This document shows, piece by piece, positions 9,039-18,614 of a stretch of DNA of 64,000 nt; position 1 is the stretch's first letter; every line of letters starts with the position of its first letter. The notes beneath the pieces were generated by a model that was not told the origin of the DNA, did no database searches, and saw only the letters and a program-made list of their open reading frames with translations. The position numbers and the translations under genes were made by a program. Source of the DNA: Paenibacillus sp. Root52 (GTDB lineage Bacteria; Bacillota; Bacilli; Paenibacillales; Paenibacillaceae); assembly GCF_001426865.1 (NCBI RefSeq), contig NZ_LMFO01000004.1, positions 62,001-126,000 on the forward strand. Direction: 5' to 3'.

Positions 9039-10286
9039 TTGATAATCAAACAACCGAAGCCGTCTGCCTTATCCGAGCAGGTCGAAAACATGATTGAATG
9101 GCTGGCTTCGCATGGCAAAGATGAGCGGAATGGCGTGAGCCGTCTACTCTATGACCCAGCTTGGATCGCGGCTCAACGAGCCATTGAAGCCAAAATGAAC
9201 GACCTCGGGCTACAGGTGCACTACGATGATGTTGGTAACTTGTTCGGGCATGCAGCTGGACGTGACCCCGAGGCACGGGTTGTACTGACCGGATCTCATG
9301 TTGATACAGTTATAGGGGGCGGAAAATACGACGGAGCCTACGGAATCGTCGCTGCGCTAATTGCCGTGGAATATTTGCTAACGCAATACGGTCAGCCGCT
9401 TAAACCCATTGAGGTTGTCTCACTCTGTGAAGAAGAGGGAAGCCGCTTCCCGATGACCTATTGGGGTTCAGGTAATATCACCGGCACCAAAAGCCGCGAA
9501 GCTATTCATAATTTAAAAGACGCGAGCGGTATGCTGTTTGAACAAGCGATGTACAATGTCGGGTTCGGATTAGGACAGCATCCACAGCCCCAGCGAAGTG
9601 ACCTTGAATGTTTTATCGAATTGCATATTGAGCAAGGCCAAGTATTGGAACGAGAGAAGAAATCAATCGGTGTTGTCAGTCATATCGTTGGACAACGCCG
9701 CTACGATATCACCGTGCATGGCGAGAGCAATCATGCAGGTACTACCCCGATGAAGTGGCGGCATGATGCTATGTTTACCGCAGCTGAGTTGATTCGAATA
9801 TTAATGCTCCGAGCCAATTCACATGAAGACGGATTGGTAGCCACAGTTGGACGATTAGATGCCAAACCCAACGTCGGTAATGTCATTGCACGCGAGGTCA
9901 CCTTCAGCCTAGATGTACGTCACAGTGACACAGAGACCATTCGAACATTTTGCGAGGAATGCTTCAACGATTTCGAGACTGTCGCAGCCCAACACGGAAC
10001 ACGCATCACTTACCGTAAGTGGATGGATGAACCTCCAGTTGCAATGGATTCAGCACTGAACGCGGCGACTGAGAGCATTTTAAAGCGTGAAGGTATTTCA
10101 TACCAAGTGATGACCAGTGGCGCGGGACATGATTCACAAGTATTCGGAACGTATTGCCCAACAGCACTGTTATTTGTACCAAGTCGAGGCGGCATCAGCC
10201 ACTCCCCCGCGGAGTTTACCGACACAGAAGATTTGCAACGCGGTGTACGCCTGCTGATCGACCTACTACATCAATTGGCTTATTAA
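9039..10286 (+). CDS. allC: Allantoate amidohydrolase (M20 metallopeptidase family)
   Basis: This cytoplasmic enzyme hydrolyses allantoate to ureidoglycine, CO2 and ammonia (AllC; PucF in Bacillus). The product is about 415 residues. Metal-site motifs are TGSHVDTVIGGGKYDG, SLCEEEGSRFP and IELHIEQGQVLE. The dimerisation-domain motif ESNHAGTTPM and the C-terminal SGAGHDSQ are also present, all typical of the M20C amidohydrolase/carbamoylase group. I chose the TTG at 9039, which has GGGGGAG six bases upstream. The ATG at 9024 sits next to that Shine-Dalgarno and is unlikely. It is the first gene of the allantoin cluster and is followed 25 bp later by pucG. Confidence 0.88.
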   Translation: MIIKQPKPSALSEQVENMIEWLASHGKDERNGVSRLLYDPAWIAAQRAIEAKMNDLGLQVHYDDVGNLFGHAAGRDPEARVVLTGSHVDTVIGGGKYDGAYGIVAALIAVEYLLTQYGQPLKPIEVVSLCEEEGSRFPMTYWGSGNITGTKSREAIHNLKDASGMLFEQAMYNVGFGLGQHPQPQRSDLECFIELHIEQGQVLEREKKSIGVVSHIVGQRRYDITVHGESNHAGTTPMKWRHDAMFTAAELIRILMLRANSHEDGLVATVGRLDAKPNVGNVIAREVTFSLDVRHSDTETIRTFCEECFNDFETVAAQHGTRITYRKWMDEPPVAMDSALNAATESILKREGISYQVMTSGAGHDSQVFGTYCPTALLFVPSRGGISHSPAEFTDTEDLQRGVRLLIDLLHQLAY

Positions 10287-10311
10287 TATACATTCAGGAG
10301 GCGGTTACGAG

Positions 10312-11532
10312 ATGACGAAATACCGGGAAATCCATGCACCTTTGAGAACTATCATGACACCAGGGCCGGTCGAAGTAGATCCGAGAGTCCTGCGAGCAAT
10401 GGCTACACCGATTCTGGGTCAATTCGATCCAGCGTTCACGCAAATGATGAACGAGACGATGGATATGTTAAGACAAACGTTCCAAACAAAGAACCAATGG
10501 GCTTTCCCGGTTGACGGTACTTCCCGTTCAGGTCTGGAAGCGGTGCTGTGCAGCCTAATTGAACCTGGCGACAAAGTGCTCGTACCCATCTTCGGTCGTT
10601 TCGGTCATCTGCTGACAGAAATCGCCGAACGCCACGGTGCTGAGCTGCATCTGATGGAATGCCCTTGGGGAGAAGTATTCGACCAACAGGCCGTAATTGA
10701 TGAGGTTAAAAGGGTACAACCGAAGATTGTAGCCATTGTACACGGCGAAACTTCAACAGGCTGCATGCAGCCACTGGATCTAATTGGCCCAGCTTGCCGC
10801 GAGCGTGGTGTGCTGACAGTCGTCGATGCGGTTGCCTCCATTGGTGGTGCGCCAGTCGAAGTAGATGAGTGGCAACTCGATGCCGTTATCGGCGGCACAC
10901 AGAAGTGCATATCCGTACCTTCCGGTATGGCGCCAGTTACGTACAACGAGCGGGTAGAACAGATTCTGGCAAGCCGGAAAAAGGTAGAGCGTGGTGTCGC
11001 ACTGGACAGTGACCGTCGAGACGTTGCACATCCGATTCGCAGTAACTACTTTGATCTGAGTCAGTTGCAGGACTACTGGGGACCACGCCGTCTAAACCAT
11101 CATACCGAAGCAACGTCGATGCTATACGCGTTACGTGAAGGGCTACGTATCCTGCTAGACGAAGGACTCGAAGAACGCTTCGAGCGTCATAAGTTACATG
11201 AAAAAGCATTGATGGCAGGCATCCGCGGCATGGGGCTAGAATTATTTAATGATGTCGCTTGGAAGCTACCTGTGGTAACTTGCGTGAAGATTCCACAAGG
11301 CGTTGATGGTGAATCTGTACGGAAGATGCTACTTCATCAGTTCGGCATTGAGATTGCCAGCTCATTCGGCCCACTACATGGGCAGATCTGGAGAATCGGC
11401 ACGATGGGTTATAGCTGCCGCAAGGAAAACGTACTATTCGTACTATCCGCACTGGAAGCCGTGCTAATCCGCCATAATGCTCCGATTGTCATCGGGCGCG
11501 GCGTACAGGAAGCACTTAACGTCTATGAGTAA
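10312..11532 (+). CDS. pucG: (S)-ureidoglycine--glyoxylate aminotransferase PucG
   Basis: The product is 406 residues, a class V PLP-dependent aminotransferase. The PLP lysine is at about 198 in GGTQKCISVPSGM, with the cofactor-binding region VDAVASIGGAP before it. PucG transfers the amino group of ureidoglycine to glyoxylate, giving oxalurate and glycine. It directly follows allC, whose product is ureidoglycine, which supports this assignment over a generic serine/alanine-glyoxylate aminotransferase. AGGAGG lies upstream of the ATG. The oxalurate formed needs a further enzyme; the amidase downstream is a candidate. Confidence 0.87.
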   Translation: MTKYREIHAPLRTIMTPGPVEVDPRVLRAMATPILGQFDPAFTQMMNETMDMLRQTFQTKNQWAFPVDGTSRSGLEAVLCSLIEPGDKVLVPIFGRFGHLLTEIAERHGAELHLMECPWGEVFDQQAVIDEVKRVQPKIVAIVHGETSTGCMQPLDLIGPACRERGVLTVVDAVASIGGAPVEVDEWQLDAVIGGTQKCISVPSGMAPVTYNERVEQILASRKKVERGVALDSDRRDVAHPIRSNYFDLSQLQDYWGPRRLNHHTEATSMLYALREGLRILLDEGLEERFERHKLHEKALMAGIRGMGLELFNDVAWKLPVVTCVKIPQGVDGESVRKMLLHQFGIEIASSFGPLHGQIWRIGTMGYSCRKENVLFVLSALEAVLIRHNAPIVIGRGVQEALNVYE

Positions 11533-11769
11533 AACACACCCAGGTGCTGCACCCCTCCGTTATAACTTCTTAGCTAGAACATAATCTCATTACAACTTAG
11601 AGGATACGACGCAAGAGGTTCAGCTGCATACACTTGAACGATACAGAGAATGGGATTCCGGCACGTCCGGAATCCTTTTGCATAAACAAGACTTCGCTAT
11701 AGGAACGCCGGGCACATCATTGTACTGCTCGAAGACCGTTTCGGCGAAACTCCAAGCGGAAGGTGACAC

Positions 11770-13179
11770 ATGAACAATATCATTAGACTGCGCTCGGGAC
11801 TCGCTGGGCTGCAGTGGCTCTTTTTCTTATTTACAAATACAGTCGTCATTCCAATCACGGTCGGGGCGGCATTTGCATTACCGCAAGAAAAAATCCAATT
11901 CTTAATTCAATGCTCGTTTGTCCTTACAGGGCTCGCCTGTGTCGTACAAGCAGCACTCGGACATCAAAGATCGGTCATGGAAGGACAGTCAGGTTTGTGG
12001 TGGGGTGTTATTTTGAGCCTCAGTGCGGCTGCACCTTCGCTTGGTATCTCACTAACGGAGCTGGGTGGCAGTCTAGCCGTGGGTATCGTGATCTCAGGTG
12101 TCATCACCATTCTAATCGGCGTCTGCGGACTCGCCGTTCCGTTATCGAAGTTGTTTACACCAGGCGTGATGGCTGTATTTATGTTTCTTCTCGGTTGCCG
12201 ACTGAACATGATTTTTCTTGAGGGAATGCTCGGAATCTCCTCGGGATCTTCGACCGAAGCAACAACGATTCAACCAGCCGTTTTTCTGTTAGCAGCAGCC
12301 GTGGCCGTTTTCATCGCAGTCTTATCCGTAAAAGCCCGACCTGCGATTGGTCAGTATGCGTTACTGATTGGAATTCTGGGCGGATGGGTGCTATATACAC
12401 TCATCTTCGGCAGAGACAGCGGAACCTCCAGCGCAGGAACAATCGACATGGGTTGGTTCCCTCTCGGTGATCCATGGCATGGCCTGAACACAGGTGTTGT
12501 CATGATTGCGATCATCGCCGGTCTGGTCAATGCCTCGAATACATTCGGCGCACTGAAGGGAACGGATCACATTTACGAACAAGAAGCTTCTGCCAAGCAG
12601 TACAGACGCTCATTTACTATTAGCGGTATGCTTGCGGTTCTGTCGGGACTACTAGGGCTTGTACCCTACGCTCCTTACGTTTCATCTGTAGGTTTTCTGC
12701 AACAGACCCGTATTCGAGACCGACTTCCGTTTGTCATTGGCGGTCTACTATTTACGGGAATCGGTCTGATTCCGGTGATCAGCAGCATGCTGACACAACT
12801 GCCGCTCAGCATCGGGAGCGCTGTATTATTAGTAACATATCTGAGATTACTCGGTTCATCACTGCAGTATTTCAGCCAGATTCGAATGGATGCAGCAAAC
12901 TTGTACCGGACAGCAGCACCTCTTTTCGTGGGAGTCATCGTGATGGGATTGCCATCCGAATATTTCGCCTCCTTGCCCCCACTGCTACGTCCGCTACTCG
13001 GAAACGGCCTGCTCGTTGGCATTTTGCTTGCACTAGTGTTGGATCGACTTCGCTCCGGTTCATCCCAACAGGATCAGACACCAGCCTCGAACAAGGTTCG
13101 AAGGCTTGTAACTCCAACATCCGATCACTCAGGACACACACTCAATTCCAATTTGAATCCGAAAGGAGAACAGTCATGA
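11770..13179 (+). CDS. NCS2 family purine/xanthine permease
   Basis: The product is 469 residues with about 12-14 hydrophobic segments, an integral membrane nucleobase transporter of the NCS2 (uracil/xanthine) family. Recognisable regions are the start (TNTVVIPITVGAAFALP) and the NASNTFGALKGTD segment, which corresponds to the substrate-binding helix. Its place in the allantoin cluster recalls ybbY, an uncharacterised purine permease gene linked to allantoin genes in other bacteria. The stop overlaps the start of the next gene by 4 bp (ATGA). A 237-bp gap before it suggests its own promoter. Substrate is inferred from context. Confidence 0.8.
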   Translation: MNNIIRLRSGLAGLQWLFFLFTNTVVIPITVGAAFALPQEKIQFLIQCSFVLTGLACVVQAALGHQRSVMEGQSGLWWGVILSLSAAAPSLGISLTELGGSLAVGIVISGVITILIGVCGLAVPLSKLFTPGVMAVFMFLLGCRLNMIFLEGMLGISSGSSTEATTIQPAVFLLAAAVAVFIAVLSVKARPAIGQYALLIGILGGWVLYTLIFGRDSGTSSAGTIDMGWFPLGDPWHGLNTGVVMIAIIAGLVNASNTFGALKGTDHIYEQEASAKQYRRSFTISGMLAVLSGLLGLVPYAPYVSSVGFLQQTRIRDRLPFVIGGLLFTGIGLIPVISSMLTQLPLSIGSAVLLVTYLRLLGSSLQYFSQIRMDAANLYRTAAPLFVGVIVMGLPSEYFASLPPLLRPLLGNGLLVGILLALVLDRLRSGSSQQDQTPASNKVRRLVTPTSDHSGHTLNSNLNPKGEQS

Positions 13180-14504
13180 GAAGTCATGCGAATCAATCGA
13201 AGGCGTTCAAACCGGGTACAGAAAGAGAGACAGAAATCACGTCGGTAAGTCAGGATCAATCGGGAGCATTTGTGGATGCCACGGTTCAGTTACCTTCTAC
13301 CGGGACGGGCAAGCTCGACGGGCTGATGTTCGCGGTGAAAGACGTCTTTGATATTCAAGGTGTAATCAGTGGAGCAGGTAATCCGGACTGGCTTCGAACG
13401 CATGAAGCTGCGGATTCCACTGCTCCCGTTCTGTTATCTTTATTAGCCAGCGGCGCAAGACTCACAGGTACAACGCAGACGGACGAATTGATGTACAGTC
13501 TGAATGGGGAAAATGCCCACTATGGCACACCCATCAACCCCCTCGCACCAGATCGAATACCAGGCGGATCATCAAGTGGTTCAGCCGTTGCGGCTGCGGC
13601 AGGTCTGGTTGATTTCGCTATAGGCACAGACACAGGTGGTTCCGTTCGTATTCCATCATCCTACTGTGGCCTGTATGGCTTCCGGCCAACGCACGGAGCT
13701 GTATCTGCGGAAGGAGTCATTCCACTCGCACGTAGCTTCGATACGGTCGGCTGGATGAGCCAGTCTCCGAAGATTCTGTTAGATGTGGGCAAGGTTCTGT
13801 TGAAAAATAAATCGGTAACTTTTCAAGATGATGAATTCAGCGTAGAAGCGAATGCCATAAGCGGTGCATATGACGCATCCAATGTTGAACCAACATTCTC
13901 GCGTTTCCTCATTGCAGATGAAGCTTGGAGTCTACCAGAGGAAAACGATCGTTCAACCTTACTTGCGAAGCTGTATGAACTTCCCAACTGGAAGCAGGAT
14001 AGCTCTTCAGTCCAATTAACAACACTTACGGAGAGCTTGGCGGACTGGTCAGCGGCGTTCCGCGTTCTTCAAGGGTTAGAAATTGCCCTTGAACATAGTG
14101 ATTGGTTGATAAAGGAACGTCCAACATTCGGCCCTGGCATCGCAGAACGATTTGAATGGGCTTGTACACTGGAGGCGTCTGCACACACCACTGAGAGTGA
14201 CCTACGCACTCGTATCCGGAGTAGCCTTGTTGAACTGCTCGGCGAAGATGGACTTCTGGCGATTCCGACTGCTCCTGGCCCTGCTCCACTGCTGGGGCTA
14301 CAAGGTGCGCAAGCTGAGGCTTATCGAGCAAAGACCATGCAACTCTCTTGTATCGCAGGACTTACGGGTCTACCTCAGGTAACCGTGCCAGTCATTCGCG
14401 AGGATGGACTGCCCATCGGGCTATCCTTTATTGGTGGTACCAATACCGATCTTAAGCTACTACGCTGGGTGGCAGAACACTTCATAGAAGAGGTGCGCGG
14501 ATGA
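13176..14504 (+). CDS. Amidase signature family hydrolase
   Basis: The product is 442 residues. The amidase-signature Ser-cisSer-Lys triad is visible: Lys in FAVKDVFD, cis-Ser in PGGSSSGSA and nucleophile Ser in TDTGGSVRIPSS. Proteins of this fold hydrolyse many amides, including ureas such as allophanate. It overlaps both neighbours by 4 bp (ATGA), so it is cotranslated with the permease and the FAH-fold enzyme. Within an allantoin pathway that ends in oxalurate, an oxalurate or ureido-acid amidohydrolase role is possible but unproven. It is not GatA, since gatC and gatB are absent. Confidence 0.85.
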   Translation: MRSHANQSKAFKPGTERETEITSVSQDQSGAFVDATVQLPSTGTGKLDGLMFAVKDVFDIQGVISGAGNPDWLRTHEAADSTAPVLLSLLASGARLTGTTQTDELMYSLNGENAHYGTPINPLAPDRIPGGSSSGSAVAAAAGLVDFAIGTDTGGSVRIPSSYCGLYGFRPTHGAVSAEGVIPLARSFDTVGWMSQSPKILLDVGKVLLKNKSVTFQDDEFSVEANAISGAYDASNVEPTFSRFLIADEAWSLPEENDRSTLLAKLYELPNWKQDSSSVQLTTLTESLADWSAAFRVLQGLEIALEHSDWLIKERPTFGPGIAERFEWACTLEASAHTTESDLRTRIRSSLVELLGEDGLLAIPTAPGPAPLLGLQGAQAEAYRAKTMQLSCIAGLTGLPQVTVPVIREDGLPIGLSFIGGTNTDLKLLRWVAEHFIEEVRG

Positions 14505-15361
14505 AACTAGTAACAATTGAACATGAAGGACAGGAGCACGCAGCGTTCCTGTCCGATCATGGCGTGATTCCACTGACTTGGCTGAATGAGAAACAAAATA
14601 CAGATTGGAATACAGACCTTTACGCACTACTGCAAAACAAACAACTGCAGGCTCTGCGAGACTGGTACGTTAGTGGTGGACAGGAGAGCCTCTCCGCTCT
14701 TCCTGCTCTGCCGATCGACGCTGTATCTTACCGCGTGTTATACCGCCGACCAGGCAAAATGATTGGGGTTGGCATGAATTATCTAGCAAAAGCCATCGAG
14801 CTGTCTGGACGCCCTCCTGAGGATGAGCCTGTCATCTTTCTCAAACCCGACACGTCACTAATTGGCTCTGGCGAAGCGATCCGTCTACCAGATGGAGCTG
14901 GACAGGTCACTGCAGAGGCAGAGCTAGCGATCGTCATTGGACAGACATGCAGAAATGTTAGCGAGGACGATGCTATGAATTACGTAGCCGGTTATACCAC
15001 CTCTCTCGATATGACGGCTAAGGAGATTCATGCGCGTAATCCTCGATTTATGCAAAGAGCCAAAAGTTTCGACACGTTCCTAAGCCTCGGCTCTTCCCTC
15101 TCCACTCCTGACGAATACGTTGATCTGCCTAATCTCAAGGTCGAAACTGTACTGAATGGCGAAGTCATGCACCACAATACCGTTAGCCAGATGATCTTCT
15201 CGCCCGCATACTTGATCTCTTTCCTTTCACATGTGATGACATTACATCCGGGAGATATCATTTTGACAGGCACACCAGGTTCAGTCGTGATTGACATGGG
15301 TGATCAGGTGGAATGCCGGATTGCTGGGATGAAAACATTGAACAATTCGGTGGAAAACTGA
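14501..15361 (+). CDS. Fumarylacetoacetate hydrolase (FAH) family protein
   Basis: The product is 286 residues. It has an N-terminal cap (about 1-85) followed by the FAH catalytic fold: IGVGMNYLAKA, VIFLKPDTSLIG, AEAELAIVIG (metal-binding acidic residues), GYTTSLDMTAKEI and GDIILTGTPG. Members cleave or decarboxylate 2-oxo acids. Some are annotated as ureidoglycolate lyase, often by transfer. The 4-bp overlap with the amidase indicates a shared task in the same operon. The exact reaction cannot be read from the sequence; a role on a C2/C3 oxo acid from ureide breakdown is a guess. Confidence 0.82.
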   Translation: MKLVTIEHEGQEHAAFLSDHGVIPLTWLNEKQNTDWNTDLYALLQNKQLQALRDWYVSGGQESLSALPALPIDAVSYRVLYRRPGKMIGVGMNYLAKAIELSGRPPEDEPVIFLKPDTSLIGSGEAIRLPDGAGQVTAEAELAIVIGQTCRNVSEDDAMNYVAGYTTSLDMTAKEIHARNPRFMQRAKSFDTFLSLGSSLSTPDEYVDLPNLKVETVLNGEVMHHNTVSQMIFSPAYLISFLSHVMTLHPGDIILTGTPGSVVIDMGDQVECRIAGMKTLNNSVEN

Positions 15362-15443
15362 ATCTCTTCGTATAGAAAATCGTCTGCATGAGCATTCATA
15401 TTTAGCTCCTCAACAAAACATGACATTAAACGTAATATTTTTT

Positions 15444-15458
15444 TGTTCAATTTGAACA
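15444..15458. promoter_or_regulatory. 15-bp palindrome upstream of the allantoin permease gene
   Basis: TGTTCAATTTGAACA is a perfect inverted repeat of 7-bp arms around one base. It lies in the 321-bp region between the FAH gene and the NCS1 permease gene, which probably contains that gene's promoter. It may be an operator for a second regulator besides PucR. I saw nothing else definite in this gap. Confidence 0.4.
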
Positions 15459-15682
15459 GAAAACCCGGTCATAATCTACGTTTTTGTCAATGAATTGTGA
15501 GTATAAGGTGATAAAATAAGGATAACAAATCCGAAGTGAGATTACATTACATAATATAGTGATGTTACCTTACATTATTTTATTTATCTGTGGTGTGGCA
15601 AAGGACTGGTCGGAACGGTTCATGTACTTACATGAAGACGATCAGCCTTGCTCACCCAATACGAAGAGGAGTGGGGCGGAAT

Positions 15683-17077
15683 ATGTCTACGAATTTGGCA
15701 GGTCGAGCGCTGGAAGAGACACACTTGCAAGAAAATATTAGTGTGGACGACTCCCTGAAACCGAAGCAGGAGAGCGAAAGAACAATTGGATCAATCGCTT
15801 ACATGTTTATGTGGATCGGGGATGGCGTGAACCTTGGCAACATGACACTTGGAGCAAGTCTCATTGTCGCTGGTGTCGCTACACTCAATGTATTTCAGAC
15901 GTTCGTGGCAGCTATGGTTGCGATCGGCATCATTTCTGTGATCTTTGCCATTAACGACCGATTCGGTTATCGAACGGGAATCCCTTACGTTGTTCAATTG
16001 CGTATGTCATTCGGCATCAAAGGTTCCATCATTTCCTCATTCTTACGCGGTGTGCCTGCCATCGTCTGGTATGGTTTCCAAAGCTGGGTCGGGGGAACCG
16101 CACTGAACGAAATTGTCAAAGTGCTCAGTGGCGGTAGCTTCGACAGTGTTGTTATTTGTTTCGTCGTATTGCAAGCAGTTCAGATTATCCTTTCACTTTA
16201 TGGCTTTCATGCGATCAAGTGGGTGGAGACTCTCGCCTCTGTTGTTATTATGCTAGCCCTCGTCTACGTCTTCAGTATATTGCTCAATTCTCACAGCACG
16301 GCGATCACTGAAAATTGGGTAAATGCACAAGGCACATGGGGACTTCCATTCTTCGCTTTCATCATGGTATTCCTAGGCAACTATGCGGCAATCTTCCTGA
16401 GTGCTGGTGACTATTCCCGTGAGCTTAAGAGTGGCATCAGTGACAAAAAGCGTAGCATGCTCTACTTCCTTCCTATCGTTATCGCATATGGCTTCGTCCT
16501 CACGATTGGCGCAATGATGGCTGCAGCAACAGGAATTTCAAATCCCGTTAAAGCGTTCGCTGTTATCGTTGACAATCCATATATCACTGTCGCTGTATCT
16601 GCATTTATCGTCATTGGTGCAGTCGCTGTCAACATGGTCGCCAATATCGTACCGCCAGCTTATGTCATCTCGCTTGTCACCAAGCTAAAATACAAAACAT
16701 CTGTCATTATTACTGGATTACTTGCGCTCTGCTCCTTCCCATGGGTACTCGTGCAGGATTCTTCCGCTCAAGGTTTAAACACATTCATCCTGATCTACTC
16801 CGCTTTCCTTGGTCCGATCGTGGCGATCATGCTAGTCGAATACTACATCCTACGTAGGCAAAAGGTAGATACGACCGAGCTCTACCTGGACAACGGTTCA
16901 TTCAAAGGCTACAATCCGAGCGCTTTACTAGCCATGCTAATTGGAGCTGGGGCTGCGTTCCTACTGGTAGACATCGGCTGGATCATTGGATTTGTCGTAG
17001 CAGGTATTGCATACCTACTGCTCAGCAAATTCGCATTCAAAGGATCATCATTCAAAAAAGGTACCATTTACGAATAA
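15683..17077 (+). CDS. pucI: NCS1 family allantoin permease (PucI-like)
   Basis: The product is about 464 residues with about 12 transmembrane helices. It is an NCS1 (cytosine/purines/uracil/thiamine/allantoin) permease. Typical segments are WIGDGVNLGNMTLGASL near the N-terminus, RTGIPYVVQLRMSFGIKG, and a FLGNYAAIFLSAGDYSREL region of the substrate/cation site. The frame is open from 15590, but MSTNLAGRALEETH at 15683 is the sensible start because a G-rich ribosome site precedes it. It is followed by allantoinase, so allantoin import is the likely function. A hydantoin permease cannot be excluded by sequence alone. Confidence 0.85.
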   Translation: MSTNLAGRALEETHLQENISVDDSLKPKQESERTIGSIAYMFMWIGDGVNLGNMTLGASLIVAGVATLNVFQTFVAAMVAIGIISVIFAINDRFGYRTGIPYVVQLRMSFGIKGSIISSFLRGVPAIVWYGFQSWVGGTALNEIVKVLSGGSFDSVVICFVVLQAVQIILSLYGFHAIKWVETLASVVIMLALVYVFSILLNSHSTAITENWVNAQGTWGLPFFAFIMVFLGNYAAIFLSAGDYSRELKSGISDKKRSMLYFLPIVIAYGFVLTIGAMMAAATGISNPVKAFAVIVDNPYITVAVSAFIVIGAVAVNMVANIVPPAYVISLVTKLKYKTSVIITGLLALCSFPWVLVQDSSAQGLNTFILIYSAFLGPIVAIMLVEYYILRRQKVDTTELYLDNGSFKGYNPSALLAMLIGAGAAFLLVDIGWIIGFVVAGIAYLLLSKFAFKGSSFKKGTIYE

Positions 17078-17139
17078 ATATAGGTTGGACTAGACTATTC
17101 CGTTTGAAATTTCAAGACTACTGAAGAGGAGAGTTGTGT

Positions 17140-18495
17140 ATGGAGCGTTACGATCTGATTGTAAGCGGCGGCAGCGTAGTGCTGCCGGACGGTGTCAAGA
17201 AAGTCGATGTCGGTATCAAAGATGGAAAAATCGCGGCAATTGCCGCCAAACTGGAGGGTGAAGCCGAGCACACTTATGATGCAAACGGATCTCATGTGTT
17301 TCCAGGTATGATCGACGTACACGTCCATTTCAGCGAACCAGGACGAGAGCACTGGGAAGGTTTTACGACCGGATCGGCTATGATGGCCGCAGGCGGCTGC
17401 ACCACTTTCTTCGACATGCCACTGAACGGTATTCCCTCCACGGTGAATGAAGAAGCGCTGCTGGAGAAAGCTCGGATTGGAAATGAAAAATCACTTGTCG
17501 ATTTCGGGCTCTGGGGCGGTCTCGTACCAGGGAATGAAGATGACTTGCAACCACTGGCAGAGTCGGGGGTAATCGGGTTCAAAGCATTCCTGTCCACAAC
17601 TGGCAACAAAGAATTCGAAGCCGTGGATGATATGACGCTACTTACGGGCATGAAGAAGATTGCAGCTTTAGGCAAGGTGCTGGCTCTACATTCGGAGAGT
17701 GCAGCGATCACCAACTGGCTAAAAGCTGAAAAGGAAGCAGCAGGACTCTTCAGTGCCGACGACTATCTGGAGACTCGTCCGATTATCGCCGAAGTCGAAG
17801 CTGTAGAACGTGCTCTGTACTATTCGGAAATAACAGGCTGCGCACTGCATTTCGTGCATATCAGCTCTGCTGCAGCAGTAGCGAGTATTGAAGCTGCCAA
17901 AGCTCGTGGCATGAACGTAACGGTCGAGACTTGCCCACACTATCTACTCTTTAACCACGATAGCCTGCGGGAAAAAGGAAGCATCGCCAAGTGTGCTCCT
18001 CCACTGCGGGAAGCAGACGAACAACAACGACTCATCTCCCTGCTGGCAGAAGGAAAATTTGATATGTTATCGTCGGATCATTCGCCCTGTCCGTACGATA
18101 TGAAGGATCCAAAAGATTTCAATCTATTCCAGGCATGGGGCGGCATTAGCGGCGGACAATTCACTCTACTGTCAGCATTGGAACTCGCATTATCACACAA
18201 CATTCCGTTGGAGCAAGTTGCCGCTTGGACGGCGTCCAATCCAGCGGAGCGCTTCGGTCTTGCGGAGTGCAAAGGCAGCATCGTCACCGGAATGGATGCT
18301 GATCTCGCCATCGTTGATCTGAACAAAACGTTTACGGTGACGGAAGAGAACTATTATGCCAAGCACAAGCAAAGCCTCTACATTGGTCATACATTCCCAA
18401 GCAGTGTAACAGGCACCATCGTCCGTGGACATGTCGTTGTTCGCAGTGGCGAGGTACTCACAGAAGTGAATGAAGGCATCTGGCAGAAGCCATAA
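17140..18495 (+). CDS. pucH: Allantoinase
   Basis: This cytoplasmic cyclic amidohydrolase opens allantoin to allantoate. The product is about 451 residues. Zinc-site motifs of the dihydroorotase/allantoinase group are present: DVHVHFSEPG (HxH), a carbamylated-Lys candidate in GFKAFLS, ALHSES, HFVHISS and MLSSDHSPCP (metal Asp). The ATG at 17140 has AGAGGAG eight bases upstream. It ends the cluster; its substrate is delivered by the preceding permease and its product is used by allC. No uricase or xanthine dehydrogenase genes are in the window, so the cluster starts at allantoin. Confidence 0.92.
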   Translation: MERYDLIVSGGSVVLPDGVKKVDVGIKDGKIAAIAAKLEGEAEHTYDANGSHVFPGMIDVHVHFSEPGREHWEGFTTGSAMMAAGGCTTFFDMPLNGIPSTVNEEALLEKARIGNEKSLVDFGLWGGLVPGNEDDLQPLAESGVIGFKAFLSTTGNKEFEAVDDMTLLTGMKKIAALGKVLALHSESAAITNWLKAEKEAAGLFSADDYLETRPIIAEVEAVERALYYSEITGCALHFVHISSAAAVASIEAAKARGMNVTVETCPHYLLFNHDSLREKGSIAKCAPPLREADEQQRLISLLAEGKFDMLSSDHSPCPYDMKDPKDFNLFQAWGGISGGQFTLLSALELALSHNIPLEQVAAWTASNPAERFGLAECKGSIVTGMDADLAIVDLNKTFTVTEENYYAKHKQSLYIGHTFPSSVTGTIVRGHVVVRSGEVLTEVNEGIWQKP

Positions 18496-18527
18496 GGAGC
18501 TGGAGCGAGCGTCACAGTTAACAACAC

Positions 18528-18573
18528 AAAAAGCCAGTGAGAGATATTGTTCTCTCACTGGCTTCTTTTTTCG
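18528..18573. terminator. Bidirectional terminator between allantoinase gene and argH
   Basis: A 13-bp stem, AAGCCAGTGAGAG/CTCTCACTGGCTT, is flanked by A-rich sequence on the left and a T run on the right. It separates two convergent operons and can stop both. Confidence 0.85.
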
Positions 18574-18614
18574 TATATTCAGCTTTTATATTAACATTAA
18601 CGAAATTCCCAGCA

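Noticed and set aside
11814..12221. 135-codon frame inside the NCS2 permease gene
   Set aside because: Out-of-frame shadow; the permease frame has clear transmembrane and family signals.
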